Assembly: GCF_000003605.2 (NCBI RefSeq)
Contig: NW_003125897.1
Span: 80,566-144,565, forward strand
Source: Saccoglossus kowalevskii
Lineage: Eukaryota; Hemichordata; Enteropneusta; Harrimaniidae
Direction: 5' to 3'
DNA length: 64,000 bases
A program made the position numbers and the translations under genes. Under the pieces are notes generated by a model. The model made no database searches. It was not told where the DNA came from and worked only from the letters and a program-made list of their open reading frames with translations. Shown piece by piece: positions 11,291 to 32,595 of this stretch; the stretch's first letter is position 1, and each line of letters begins with the position of its first letter.

Positions 11291-14200
11291 AAAAATGTAG
11301 ATGACTTGTATAATAGCCCTTTTGACATTATGAAATGATTTTGCTATCAGTCCACCTCCTGGATGTTTTCTCTCTTCCAAACCAGGCTTCTAAACAGTAC
11401 ACAAAACTACTTGACATTTATTTACCGACCCACCTGAAAAATTCCAGACCATTCTGGTAAAGAAGGAGAAGGACACGTTTGTAGATATCAAACTCTTGGA
11501 TGGAAAAGAACATCAGGCTCTGGCTGTTGAAAAACTAAGGCAATGCCTCAAACAATAAAGAAATAAAGTGCAGGACCCCCGAAAGGGCAGGAAACACACT
11601 TCTAGCCTTAAAGTGCCTGTGCAATGCCCACCCCCACGTTTCCCATTTTAGATCTGTATCCCACTGAAATGGGCAGTTATTGATTTTTTTGCTGAAAATG
11701 ATTACTCGTATCCAAGTAAATTTGGGATATTTCTCGTGTTGTAGCCACGCCCACCTATCCTGAAACGGTCGACTGTTTCCGGATTTCCGACTCTCACCGA
11801 AAGTGCGCCACCAAATGCCGAAATGTGAGAGGAAGTCATACCCCTGAGCCGTAATAACACTGGTCATTCAGTATACTTTTAAACGATATACATTTTTCAG
11901 TCGGCGTTTTTTTCTTCTTCTTTTTTTGTCTATTTTCTTCTTTTTTTTGAGGGAGAGAGAGTTTTTAGCTGTTGTGTTGTGGGCAGTTGCAATGAAACGT
12001 ATAGTCATAGTGTAAGTATTCACACGTTTCTAATCGATCCGAAGGTGCGACATGAAAAAAACAACTAGGTTTAAAGAGAAACGCCGACAACATAAATCTG
12101 GCGCAACACTTTTGAAAGAAATAGATTCCGGACCATGATCACCGAGGCGGATTTCAGAAGAGAGAGAGACGTCCGGCAAGTGTTTCAAATGAGTTGACTT
12201 TTTTGCGATCCTGATTATCGTTTTATAGAGACCATTTAGTCCCTGTTAAGTAAAAGGTAGCAATAATTTTGACAGTGACACGAAAACGAAGCGTCGGACA
12301 AACAGGAATATACACAGCTGTCATGAATTTGTTTTCGCGTATCTGTTGACCGACTTAATTAGTTGATTACGAGCGAATTGCTGTGTTATGTCTGTCATCG
12401 TTTAGGTCTATTTGAAGTTTTGGACGGAACTTGGCTCAGTGGTTTGGAACTAATTACAAGATACCGTCGCTATTCTGACATCCATAGTTATTAATGTAGT
12501 GAACGATTAATCAAAAGATATGACGTATTCAGTACTTAGTGTGATTGGCTTTATGATTGAAGGTTACGCCCTAGAGTCTTTTACTGTTTTGTAATTGGTT
12601 AGAGTTTTGAAAATGAATAAAGAGAGTTTGAGTTGGTCTTGGCGAATACTCCACGACAGACGCAGTCCGAGAGAGTCCAGGGGCGAGCCTTGAGGCAGTC
12701 CAGTCTTGGGCGAGTCTTGGTTCAGCCTTGTAAGAGTCTTGGGGACTTTTCCCCAGGGCGCTGTGTCTTATAGAGTGCTCCAAAAGATCGACTAAGACGA
12801 GAGTTGAAACGTATTTCGTTGTGTGCGTCTTATTTGACTGTAAAGTATAAGTGACTTTCCCGATCCCGTACCTCAAGGGGACGAGATAGAGAGACGAGTT
12901 TCCCCCCTGGCAAGTGTGGAGACCCCGAGAGAGAAGATTTTCCCCCTGATACAGCCCTTACACACTGCTAATTGTTTTCATTTTCGCAGGCTAAAAGTTT
13001 CTGAATTGTTTGGTGGTTTGTGTTGAATGTCGAATTCACACCTCTGTTCTTTTTTTACCTCCATGCTTGCAGCTTGATCTGCGTAATAATTTCTGAAATA
13101 AGAATCCGGGCTTGGTCAATGTGTTTCCACCAAATAAAGTTTTAATATGATGTTATAATTATGACAATCAAGCCATGGATCACGCTAACTCGAAACCACA
13201 TCCTCCCAAAAGAGAACTACCATTATGAACTCTGTCCATACATGGAGGTAACCTCCATGGTCCATACATCAATAACACAAAACGCAATAGATACTTCTCA
13301 CGTAAGAAACACAGTCCAAGTGCATATTCAAAATAAAACAAATGCTAAAATGTCTTGGCATATTAGAGAACTGACTGATATTCCTTGTTCTGGCTTTTAC
13401 ATTTATTCTGAATACTTATTTCAAGTTTTGGTAATATTGAAAGCCAAGAACTGTGACAAATAGTAAAAAAAAAATCTTAAAAATTAAATGAATGCATTAG
13501 ATTAATTAACATAGAACGCCTAGGCTCAGATACAAAATGCTGTGATCAGATAAAAAGTACATGTATGCACATATTCATTTCGCCTCAGTCTTCAATGGTC
13601 AAATCTGATAAAACAAGAAAATTCATTCTTTACCTGACTTGGGTTTTGGCTGTTTGGTGGTGGAGAAATGAAGCATTGCACTGTTATCATATGAAATTGT
13701 CTAGTATTAAGTTTGACTTATTTGATAACATGTATTGAAAAATTAATGTTAGTTACCTGGTACATCTTCACATTGCTGATCGGAGTTCATGTCTTTCGTC
13801 GATTTATATTGAAATGGTAAAAGCAAAATAAAACAAAAGTTGTGTACCTCCTTTATGATACAAACAAAAACATGACAACTGGTTACGGAAGTTTCAAACA
13901 CAGGAAACGAGGTATATCGTTGTCAGACAGCAGTTTGTGTTTTGCACGTCTAAGCTACTTTCTCGTTCACTTACTTGCACGTACTGTATAAATACGTATA
14001 TTCATTATAAATGTGTATTCAACCAAGAGATTTTAGTGTCTAATAAAAACTGGTAATTGGCAGTTTAACATTTTTAATATATTTATGTTATTATCGCATC
14101 GGACATTAACGCAACAACATGCTTTCTGTACCAAATAGGACTGTGACGCAATCAACAATCCCGCATATATACAACAATTGAAATATAAGAACGAATCAAA

Positions 14201-14640
14201 AATATCTTTTAGATTTGACCATGGATAACCTTAGTATGTCCTCTAAATCCGCTAGCACTTTGGACAGTTTTATCGCATGACGGGCATCACAGTGGCAGGA
14301 CTCCAGAAGACGTACCTACACTTTTATGCAATTTTTTTTTTAAATTATGCTAATTTATTCATGACGTAGCAATTTCTGTGCTCATGAATATTCATTATTT
14401 GTGGGTCAATACTATCTAAAAGAGACGATATATGTATTATTTTGGGGGAAGAGTTAAAAATGGGGATTAGCAATCCTTAGGTATTGCTGCTGTCAACTGT
14501 GTTAGTACTTCGATGATTCATCGGCTTCGACTGGCTTCCATGTGTTCTGTTTTTCCGACTTGAGTTCTTGATATGCAGAGGTTACTGTTTATCAGTTATG
14601 TTTTTAACGTCTTTCATATCCTGTCTTGTAAGAGTATTCT
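11291..14640. other. Intergenic stretch, no gene seen
   Basis: No ORF here resembles a known protein. The minus-strand ORF at 12571-12876 and plus-strand ORF at 13161-13463 have no recognisable motif. 12580-12970 has an AATAAA followed by a G/C-richer tail ending ccttaca, faintly LTR-like, but I could not find matching ends and do not call it. Confidence 0.35.
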
Positions 14641-14706
14641 GTCCGTGATTTGAACTTGCAATCTTTGAGTTCCCAGCGCACTGTCTTGTCCATTATACCA
14701 CGAGTG
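14641..14706 (-). repeat. tRNA-derived fragment (SINE head or decayed tRNA)
   Basis: On the minus strand the sequence runs GTGGTATAATGG (A-box-like), then about 35 nt, then GCAAGTTCAAATCAC (B-box-like). The order and spacing are tRNA-like, but the stems are imperfect. It is more likely a tRNA-derived SINE relic than a functional tRNA. Confidence 0.4.
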
Positions 14707-14876
14707 TCTTCACACCAATGATAGGATTTAAGTCCTATTTATAGGAGCACTGTTCTCACTAGCATTCAAAAATCGTACTAACTGCATTTTTTTTATTTAT
14801 TTTTTCAAATGTATAATCAATATACATAACTTGATAAATACAAAGACCAAATTAGGCTCTATTTAGTTCCCCTTTA

Positions 14877-15255
14877 AATTGAGAGAATGAATGTATGAAC
14901 AAATATTTGAGACTTATTTTGATGTAGACAACTCTCATTTAATAATTTTACACCATTACAAGTTGTTACATTGAGAGAATAAATGTGTGGACAAGTATTT
15001 TAAACTTATTTTGGTGTAGAAAAGTCGCGTTTGATTATTTCCAACAATTACAAGTTCTTAAATTGAGAGAATGAATGTATGGACAAATATTGACCATTAT
15101 ATTTGTGAGTAACTACCTGTTGTTTAATTAATTTCCACCTCTACAAGGTTGTTAAATTGAGAGAATAACTTTGTCGACAAATATTTGATACTTATTTAGG
15201 TGTAAGAACTCGTGTTTGATCAACTTCCACCATTGCAAGTTGTTAAAACAATGAA
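14877..15255. repeat. Tandem repeat, about 93 bp x 4
   Basis: The phrase 'ttgagagaatgaatgt' and variants start near 14879, 14971, 15063 and 15157. Each is followed by 'ggacaaatattt', 'cttattttggtgtag' and 'ccattacaagttgtta'. Copies are diverged by substitutions and small indels. No coding potential. Confidence 0.75.
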
Positions 15256-15654
15256 ATAAATATACTGGTATCATTGGATATCTTATTTAATTGTGAAACT
15301 TTCTAACAAAATGTTAACTGCTGAATTCGATCCCTCAATCAACAATTCCGCAGACACAGTATAAAGTCCACAACACCACAGAAGATATTCGTCTGTTGCC
15401 AGAATTGTTTATAGGAAACGCAATCGACACTTTAACCAAACTTACCTTGACTTGGGTCTTGTTTATCTCTTGTCACAATCTGGAAACTGTTGAACAAATT
15501 GCGCGTCGTCCAGTTTAAGACGTAAGTTATTGTATTATTTATTCATTCAGTTTTGCATGGTGGAGTTTCGTGAGGTGTATTATTTTTTCGCGACGTTCTT
15601 TGTATACTTTTTACGGTTTGAGGGATTTCAGTTTATTTGATTTACGCTTTTACG

Positions 15655-15865
15655 GTAGTTCTGAGTGGGACTCGAACCCACTGTCTTACCAAGCTAATTT
15701 TGTTTTATCTCGATGGCACGCTTGCTTGTGTTTATTTTTCTAACTACTCCAGTTTTCCGATGAGTGGAACGGGAAAGCCAAAACGATTGCTGGTTTCTGA
15801 TTGCTTCGGTTCTGGTGAGTGTGTATGTAGTGGGATTCGAACCCATGTCGTTTGTATTGGGCGTT
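15655..15865 (-). repeat. Two tRNA T-arm-like boxes (SINE-derived)
   Basis: On the minus strand GTGGGTTCGAGTCCCAC (about 15664-15680) forms a perfect 5-bp T-arm with a seven-base loop. ATGGGTTCGAATCCCAC (about 15832-15850) is a second, slightly weaker one. No complete cloverleaf is seen, so these look like SINE heads. The plus-strand ORF across them (15637-16041) is judged spurious. Confidence 0.45.
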
Positions 15866-16378
15866 TTTTTTATTTCCCATGTTGGCTACACCGTAATATG
15901 GAACCACTTCCCCGTGTTATTGTGATTTTGAGAGTGTTTAATGATGTCTTCCTCACCCGTCACGCCATGACCCAGTTTCAACCACACGACCATTTTGCAA
16001 CGAAGTGCTTGACCCTTGGCGTGACCCGACTGACTATATAATCGTTCTGTTCAACTGTTAAGCTAGGATTTATTACCATTATTATCATTATATTGTCACG
16101 TGATTTGTTTTACCTTATGTAATTTGTATATACCTATTCGTATATACCGAGGAAATGACCCCGATTGAAGGTCATGTATTTTGTGACATTACCAATTCGT
16201 GTGTAGGTACGGCTTCTAGAACCGTGCCACGTTAGCATCGTTTAACTCGATGTAATCTCCGTAAGATTTCCACATGGCTACAATCGCTAGTTTGTTTTGA
16301 TTCTGAATGACCTCCACAATTCTAACTGCGCCAGCGCAAATCTGCATAACGCTCTGCATGCTGGGATTTGTCTAACCC

Positions 16379-17425
16379 TTATGAATATTCAACAACTTTC
16401 CGCAAACCATCGCTGCTTATCGTAGGTGTGAATAATCTGTTTACCCGTACGCGGATAGAGACAAAAGATGGTCTGTCGTTGCCAGACCGGTGATAGAGGG
16501 ACTGTGAAGCAAACGAATAAAGAAATACCACGTGAAGAAATACAATGCAAAACTGGCTAAAAATAAACGGTTGGCTGATCAAGCTCAGTTGGTCTCCAAT
16601 TTTATTCGGAATTTTTCGAGTAAAATACTAACCTTAACAGAGGTTATTGCCCTTGGCAACGGACTCAAATTTATACCAACCCCACCTAAGCCAACCTATC
16701 ACACTTTGTTCAGAGACATGCCTATGCTATCTAGGAGAATGCGTATCAAATATATAATGCACAATAAACAATCTCAACAACATCCTTTCAAAATGAAATC
16801 AACATGGAACCCACCAGACTCGCATAACAGTAGCCTCGAAAATTACATTGAGGCAACTAAAGTTGAGATAATAATAATAATAATCTTTATTGTAATCGTA
16901 TCCTTATTAGGATCTTGACAAAAGTGTACAATAAAGTATAGAGAAAAAAAAAAGAAAAAAAAAAAAAAAAGAAGTAAAATAAAAAAAAATAACATTAAAC
17001 ACATTAAATAAAATTAAAATACATATATCCAAAATTACCAACAAACTCGAACAAAACATGAATGTTGCCGAAAGAGCAACTACCGGTACATCATGATAAC
17101 ACAATAAAACCATTCGACAAAGTCGTGGCATTGCAATCATGAATACAACTGAATATATATATATGAAAGCCTTCGTCAATTAAACAACGAGCAATACTAT
17201 ACTAAAATTAGTGGTAACGACACCATAGTTACAACTAATTTGGTTCATGAGTTCGTTACAGAAATGTACAATCTGGAATTAATCGATTTTTATACTAAAT
17301 TGTATAATGAAAGTAATAACGTCAAACATTCTGAAAGCTAAATAAGTCGAACGATTCGGTCAAGTACTGTTCCGACTGATGAAGGGTTCAACAAAGAACC
17401 CGAAACAGCACCATCACGCTAGTGA
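16379..17425 (+). mobile_element. Penelope-like retroelement relic
   Basis: An ORF at 16532-16867 reads with the spacing typical of the N-terminal region of Penelope-like proteins: NFSSKILTLTEV, then GLKFIPTPPKP, then LSRRMRIKY, then a basic PFKMKSTWNPP. An A-rich insert starting with ATA repeats (about 16868-17180) interrupts it. Beyond the insert, LNNEQYYTKISGNDT and a helix-like stretch match the region just before the reverse transcriptase. The RT core and GIY-YIG endonuclease are not present, so the copy is broken and internally shortened. A hammerhead-like motif follows at 17376. The family call rests on motif memory; other retroelement classes are less likely. Confidence 0.6.
17376..17416 (+). 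ncRNA. Hammerhead-ribozyme-like motif at the Penelope relic
   Basis: CTGATGA (17376-17382) is followed by one extra A, a perfect 6-bp stem GGGTTC/GAACCC closed by a 6-nt loop, then GAAA (17402-17405) and a short imperfect third stem. Penelope-like elements are known to carry hammerhead ribozymes in their terminal repeats. The extra A and the poor cleavage-site match mean this copy may be inactive or coincidental. Confidence 0.3.
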
Positions 17426-18118
17426 ATAATCCAATTACGGATAAATTTGAGTGCTGTGTCGACATAGGCTTTCTTCGTACTCAGTTTCGTATTCTAATAT
17501 TGTTTCTGTGTTTACTTGTATCAGGATCACACCTGAAAATTTTAACACGGAATAATACGTCTGTTACGTATTTAGTTAGCTAATGTAATACTGCCCTCAG
17601 TCGGTGAGATGTTCGCCAATCCACCACCCCATCGATAATAAATGAATTGTTAGAGACAGTTTATACAGAAATACAGCAGAAAGTCATTGTGAAAGAACTG
17701 GTAAACAACATAGTTGATGACATTGTTGAGGGAAAGGAGTAATAAAAATCATTCTTTAAAAATGTTATTTTTTGTCCTGTCTTGTCTTAATTTTTTTTCA
17801 GGGGGTCTGAAAGTTTCAGATTTGTTTTACATGCATATAGTGTCGGATTTTTTTTTCAAGCATAGGCAAAGAATTTTTTTTTCACAAAATCTTCCTGCCC
17901 CCAGGGTATCAAATGGTCCTTCCCTTACAATTTGTGGACAAACTATTTGTGAAGCTCAGATATCGTCATATCTTTTAGTTTACCATTTACAACAATGTAC
18001 AACCAGTCAACCTTCTTGTTGTCACGGTGATGGTGCAGGAGATATTGACATTTAGGAGTTACAAATAGTTCATATATCAGGTTATATTATTTACTGTTGT
18101 TTTGATATTTTTTATTAA
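17426..18118. other. Spacer with a shared repeat end
   Basis: Around 17895-17930 the motif 'ccagggtatcaaatggtcc' is the inverse of the one near 11000-11035. T-runs and a short plus-strand ORF (17714-18055) surround it. I see no gene. Confidence 0.3.
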
Positions 18119-18275
18119 AGCGGGGGAGTCGTCACCTGCGCTTGCGTCAGATAGCCATAGCGTGCCATTCTTTACAAACAAGCGTCTACCCATGAGCCTT
18201 TGCGTTTTTAGCGTGTGTTGTTATCGTCTGTTGAGATTCAATTCCCGCGCGTGCGCAGGTGACGACCCTCCCGCT
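18119..18275. mobile_element. TTAA-flanked MITE, both ends present
   Basis: TTAA lies at 18115-18118 and 18276-18279. The ends are AGCGGGGGAGTCGTCACCTG and the inverted complement of AGCGGGAGGGTCGTCACCTG. The 157-bp length and lack of an ORF fit a non-autonomous DNA transposon with TTAA target sites. It is the intact relative of the copy at 11146. Confidence 0.75.
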
Positions 18276-18669
18276 TTAATGATAAATATTATTTCAGATA
18301 TATTATACTAATTTTCGTTACCTTCTTTGGTATTATACATTATGATGAGTTGAGTTATTCAAAGAAGAAAACTATTTGAGTGCAAGCATTGGTTGTTTAT
18401 TATCAATTAACGAATACAATAAACTTTACATTTTGTGGAAAAAAATAAAAGTTTGAATTTTGAAAGTTCATGAACTTGAAAATTGTTGTGTAATAAAAAA
18501 TGGAGAACAATCTGTAAGTTTTGTGTCTCTTTAACTATGTATTTTTTACACTTAACAAATTTGATTGCCCAGGCTATGAAAAAAGCACCCCCTTATTCAA
18601 TTTCAAAATAGCCCCCCGTAGAAGAAAATGGCCAGTCCCTTAGTAATTGGTTGGTTATTGGTTTTGAGT

Positions 18670-18675
18670 TTTATT
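18670..18675 (-). other. Candidate polyadenylation signal of the LDLa gene
   Basis: AATAAA on the minus strand lies about 155 nt past the TAG at 18831. It supports the terminal exon being the true 3' end. Confidence 0.4.
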
Positions 18676-18830
18676 GCCTATGAAAAAGTGGTATTGCAGG
18701 AGACGATATCTACTATGGCTCTCTCCGCTGTGGACAAATAAAATACAGTTACAAAGAAATACATATCCGATTTTTACAAAGCGTGTTTATATCTGAAAGT
18801 ATGCTAAGGTGATACCATAACCAGTAAACA

Positions 18831-23892
<5,062 letters not shown>

Positions 23893-23972
23893 CTTATATT
23901 GTTTAATAGTTTAAACATTCTTCGTTAACGATTATCAATAACATGCATTATAATATTAGGTTCAATAAACAC

Positions 23973-24029
23973 CTTGCGCGCTGGGAATAAAGTGGTTTGC
24001 TTCCTCGAACACACGGCGGGCACGTGGAT
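23973..24029 (-). CDS. Tentative upstream cytoplasmic exon of the LDLa gene
   Basis: A 57-bp open stretch with acceptor ...tttcag and donor gtgttt. Phase 0 on both sides fits the transmembrane exon, giving IHVPAVCSRKQTTLFPARK. There is no Met, so a further upstream start exon would be needed. The evidence is splice sites and phase only. Confidence 0.25.
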
Positions 24030-24412
24030 CTGAAAGTTGGCCGATAACTCTATGTGTTATTCTAATGATATTTTAAAATTATACTATGAGGAAATAATTT
24101 GGTTTTAAACTAAAATCAACGGTAAATCGTCTTATCCCGACGTATGTTAATACAGTTACATCTTCGCAATGTTTAGTCCAGTTTTTTTAGTAAACGAGTT
24201 TGCTGATCCAAGATGGTCGCCAAAAAGGGGTGCAGGATTGAAATGTCTGTGGAAGATACCACGCGGTCCGGTTTGAGACGCTATTGAATTACCAAATTTG
24301 AAGTCAATTAGTTCATACGTTTCGAAAAGAAAGAGCAAAATAATAATAATAATGCAATGCCTTTATTATACTTACGCCATCAATTCTGTGTTCTGCATCA
24401 ATTGGAGAGACT

Positions 24413-24681
24413 TTGTTTGTCGCACTTATCATGTTGCTGTTGGTGATAGAGCCGTCTGTTCGAGTCTACGTTCGTTACAGGGCTACGCGAGTTGTAAAAG
24501 AGTCTAATATTTTAGTTCTCGGAGATCGCGTCAAATCTTCTCCTTCTATACAGCAAGACCAGACAAATCCTTCCGCCTTAACGTACAACCACACCAACAC
24601 TTTACTGATAGCTTTAATCTGGCGATATCGATATTTGTCAGGACAACGACCAGTCAGTATATACGGAGTACACCGCAAACA
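24413..24681 (+). other. Unrecognised exon-like ORF with good donor
   Basis: A plus-strand ORF starts MFVALIMLLLVIEP, a possible signal sequence or membrane anchor. It stays open to AACAG|GTAAGT at 24681/24682. I know no matching family and see no following exon before RPL27A. It could be chance or a decayed gene. Confidence 0.15.
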
Positions 24682-24742
24682 GGTAAGTTCTACAGAAGAG
24701 CCATTGAAATTACATTTATTTGTTGTTGAGACTGGACGGTAG

Positions 24743-26934
24743 TCAGTGATTCATAGGATATCGTCTTAATGCTCCCTTCAAGCAATATAGCACCATTAAG
24801 AATATTACCATGGTAACTGGTACAACGTACTCACAGACAATTGATGTAAACATTACTTTGGGGTACACTGTAGTATCAGTTACATCGTATGTCCCATTGT
24901 TTTGTTTTTTGATACATCCATTAGTTTATAATCTTTAATTCCAGTGGACAACTTGAAACTTGTCGATAACCTCCATGCCATAACATAGTTTAATTATTAG
25001 CATATTAATATCGGCTCTATTCTTGTAATGCTGTACGAATGTGACCAAACGTTACGGGACAGTTAGAAAAAATAATGGAATGTCTGTATCCCTGAAGTCA
25101 AACCACTCAAAATAGCAAAAATCCCGCTCTGTGGTTTTTGTGAGAAAACGACAAATTGAAAATGAAGTTTGGCACTTGATGCTCATTGGAGGCTTCTGTG
25201 GCAATTACTGCAGTGTAATTGTTGTGAACAGCATTTCCCCCCCAAAATTCTGTCGGTTCTAATAATCCTGAAATAGTTCCAATTGTGTTGAGTATTTATC
25301 GTCAATATCATTTAAACAATTCGTGTAACGGATTATTTTAATGCCTGGAAGGAAAATAACCCGATTAAGAAACCATTTTTATAAAGTTATACGGTTTTCG
25401 AATAATTCAGGATTGTTTCCTTAGATTCTAACTTCTACATGTTCCCGTAAATTACGGATAAATTGCATTGCATAAACCCGATCTGAATGCGTAATACCCG
25501 GGAATGATTATATGAAAAGACTAAAATAGAAATCTGAGTTGACCAAAGTCATTGGTAGATTAAAACATAGCCGGAGAGGCTCTTTATAAACAACATCCAC
25601 TACACAAATATCTATTTTATACACAGTTTTGTATTACAAACAACACAATGCACCAAGACAGAACCAGAGTATCACGCACCCGCTCCGAGCAACTGTTTAC
25701 CATTACTTAACTTTGTAATGAGATTTGCTCGAGCAGATTGATCGGTTGCTCGCGTCATACAATGGCAGTTTTCACACGGAGCAAGCGACGGAGCTGACGG
25801 TCGAAAGAGCTCGGCTCAATTAATGCATACCCAATAGACAACGTACAGTACACCAACATAAAAGTAGTGTTTTTAATGACACGCCCATCCAACTGCCATC
25901 GTTACTATCGGTCATATCTAATCGGTAACAACCATAATATGGTATCATACATTTGATGAGGTTACATGTCCTCCAAAGAGAATTATGAGCACACACACAA
26001 AGTATTAAAAGCAATTGAACTGGCAGCTTTCAGAAAGTCAAAAATTCACAAAATTATGAAATGAAAATTTCATCACAATGTTTAGCATTACAAAATAAGC
26101 CCTGGCTAGCAGTTTTTAAGAATGAGTAAAAAATCAAATGGTTGACGCCCTTACAATTCCATATGTGAATTCCATCTTGTCATCAATGTTCAGGTGAAAA
26201 TCAGTTTTAGCTGATGACCTACCTAATGTTCGAGAGTTTGTGACTTTAAATACGAACAGTGATTCACTAACCAGAATCTAACCCAATAGCGCTATCAACT
26301 GCTAATATATACGAGCGTAATATACTCTAGCTATTCCACCCCTGAGAGTTATACAAGGAACAATCACAAACCCATGTATTAACCTTGACCTTTGACCCCA
26401 AAATATAGCAAGATCCATTTTGAAGGAGTTATTTGCCCCATGTAATTACATACTATAGTAGAAAAATGTACAACACATACTGTGACCTTTGACCCTCTGG
26501 TTCTAAAAAAAAATGTCATGCTTTGTCCTTTACATAAAGAACACACGTTCGCCATTCCCAGGTATTATTACTTGTAGCTCAATAACAATCTTACATAAAT
26601 ACATACTGCGATTTTTTTTTTTGTCCCGAAAATGTGATCACAGGCCCTTCCTATTCTTCTCCTGTAGTTGCATAATGAACAAGTCATCATCAATGACATT
26701 GACAAAATCACTAACATGACGGGGCCTAACAATAAAAAAGCATCGTCAGATTATGTTTAAATATTGGGATAGTATTTAGTATATTAACTACAAATGTGCA
26801 TGAAACGGGTATAAAGACAAAGTTCGAATGAGATTGGTCAAGGCATACCCCAGGAACTATTAATGACACGTTCGACAATAAAACAAAGTGATATTCACAT
26901 CATGACTTGTAATGTACCAACTTTGAAAAAAACA
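24743..26934. other. Intergenic, no gene seen
   Basis: AT-rich sequence without exon-like ORFs or clear repeats. Several 'tttgaccc' phrases near 26390-26500 hint at decayed repeat units. Confidence 0.35.
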
Positions 26935-27106
26935 CATTCAACCCATTATATCTTGCCTTTGTACAAAGTTTAAACCAAATCAAAAATAAATCTATGTGCA
27001 CATGTCTCCTTATTGAGTTTGTACCAGCTTGTAAGAAAATCTGTCCAGGCGCCCGAAGGGAACCCAAAACACAAGTCCCAGTTTTGGACTACGTCCGACG
27101 AGGACT
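26935..27106. repeat. Diverged hairpin-headed repeat
   Basis: 'gtacaaagtttaaaccaaatc' type phrases lead into AAGTCCCAGTTTTGGACT and GTCCGACGAGGACT (27073-27106), a decayed form of the hairpin at 2626. Orientation is opposite to the 2626 copy. Confidence 0.45.
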
Positions 27107-27293
27107 AAAAACACATTTTACACTCTGACCTCAACCTCAATGTAGCATGCATTTGGTATTCAAATAGCACTGCACTGCACGCAAGACTTCCTTTACTTCA
27201 ATCTGTCCAAGAACACCTGGAGTTCATTTTATAGAATTCACCTAAACATCTATGATGAAAGTTAAGAGTGCAGCTTCCTGTTCAATTTTGACA

Positions 27294-27371
27294 TCCAGGA
27301 ATCAAACCCTTTTCCTCAGACCAGCCCATGCAGCGAGGTGGTCACTCTACTAAGCTAAGCAGACTGGGGAG
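27294..27371 (-). repeat. tRNA-derived SINE fragment
   Basis: On the minus strand TTAGCTTAGTAGAGTG fits an A box (TRGCNNAGYNG). GGGTTTGATTCC, about 40 nt on, fits a B box with one mismatch. No poly-A tail is clear. A degraded tRNA is the alternative. Confidence 0.45.
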
Positions 27372-27773
27372 GAAATGTTATAGACACAAACTGAGTAGGA
27401 AGTGTGCCATGCAATCTTTGGTTCCATTTGCCACTACACAAAAACACACGGATGACTAATGAGTAGTTTAAAAATCCAACCAGTAACGCGCATTTCATAC
27501 ATATCATTTAGTTAGTCCATTCTTTTGTGTGCATCTGCAATTTAATTTAGAACCCCCCCCCCCCCCTTCTCCATGAATTTAGCGGCCAGAGTACAAGGTC
27601 TAAATACAGAAACGGTACAATTAACAGGAAGTGACAACGTTCACTGGAACATTGAATATATGCATTTTTCTATTCAAACCACTTGTGGGGAAAAATGGAA
27701 GGAAAGATGGAAGTAAATAAGAAGGCAGGACACAAAAAATCCACTTTCAAAAACAGCTGGTTATTTATTTCTC

Positions 27774-27779
27774 GTAATT
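27774..27779 (-). other. RPL27A: RPL27A polyadenylation signal
   Basis: AATAAA on the minus strand lies 20 nt past the stop. It implies the very short 3' UTR usual for ribosomal protein mRNAs. Confidence 0.6.
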
Positions 27780-27798
27780 ACAAGTGTTTGACATGATT

Positions 27799-31966
<4,168 letters not shown>

Positions 31967-31990
31967 TTTCAAAATGGAGGTTCAAGAGAC
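31967..31990 (-). promoter_or_regulatory. RPL27A: 5'-TOP-like start of RPL27A
   Basis: Upstream of the ATG the minus strand reads CCGTCTCTTGAACCTCC. A start at the C of CTCTT (about 31988) would give a 5' terminal oligopyrimidine tract and a leader of about 22 nt. TOP tracts place ribosomal protein mRNAs under growth control. No TATA box is seen nearby. Confidence 0.4.
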
Positions 31991-32556
31991 GGAGTTTTCT
32001 CGCGTAGTTACGTTGTTGGCGAGACTCCACGAGATCGATCAAAGCTGTCAATTGAGGGCGCTATCGTGGACGATCTCAATACATTACGCTAATAACAAGG
32101 GAATATTGTTTATACACTAAACATTTGTTGCCGTGGGATGTGGAGGAAAGCTCAACTCGATTGGCAGATTACGCTCACACTGTCCACTAAAGGTTCACCC
32201 GCAGATCGTCCATTTTATTACTATCCTCCCCTCCCATCTCTCCCCTGCAATCCCCTATCCATTTCAGCGAGGCAATACATCAGCCAATGACTGCAAGCCA
32301 TTGACGTAAAAAATATTTGCATAGTCGTGATACATAATACAATATGTACAAAAAGTACTGTTATAATACGGCATAATATTCACTCGAAACATGCGGGATG
32401 TTGACAATAAGTGAAACCACAACAATGGAGTAATCAGTATGCCTACGTGCTTCCCCTGGTTTTCTCCGTAAGCTCTAAACTACACGGTAACAAGAATGTC
32501 ATGACTCAATCGAATGTGATTACCCACGATAGGCGACTGATCTTTTGTTTTATTCG

Positions 32557-32595
<39 letters not shown>

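Noticed and set aside
12004-12970. Possible LTR with TGTAAG start and CTTACA end
   Set aside because: The ends could pair, but the flanking five bases do not match and the tail after AATAAA is too long for a confident call.
15637-16041. 134-aa plus-strand ORF
   Set aside because: It covers two tRNA-like B boxes on the other strand; no protein motif.
12000-18830. Search for trypsin-domain exons continuing the LDLa gene
   Set aside because: No LTAAHC- or GDSGGP-like coding stretch was seen by eye on the minus strand; short exons could still be missed.
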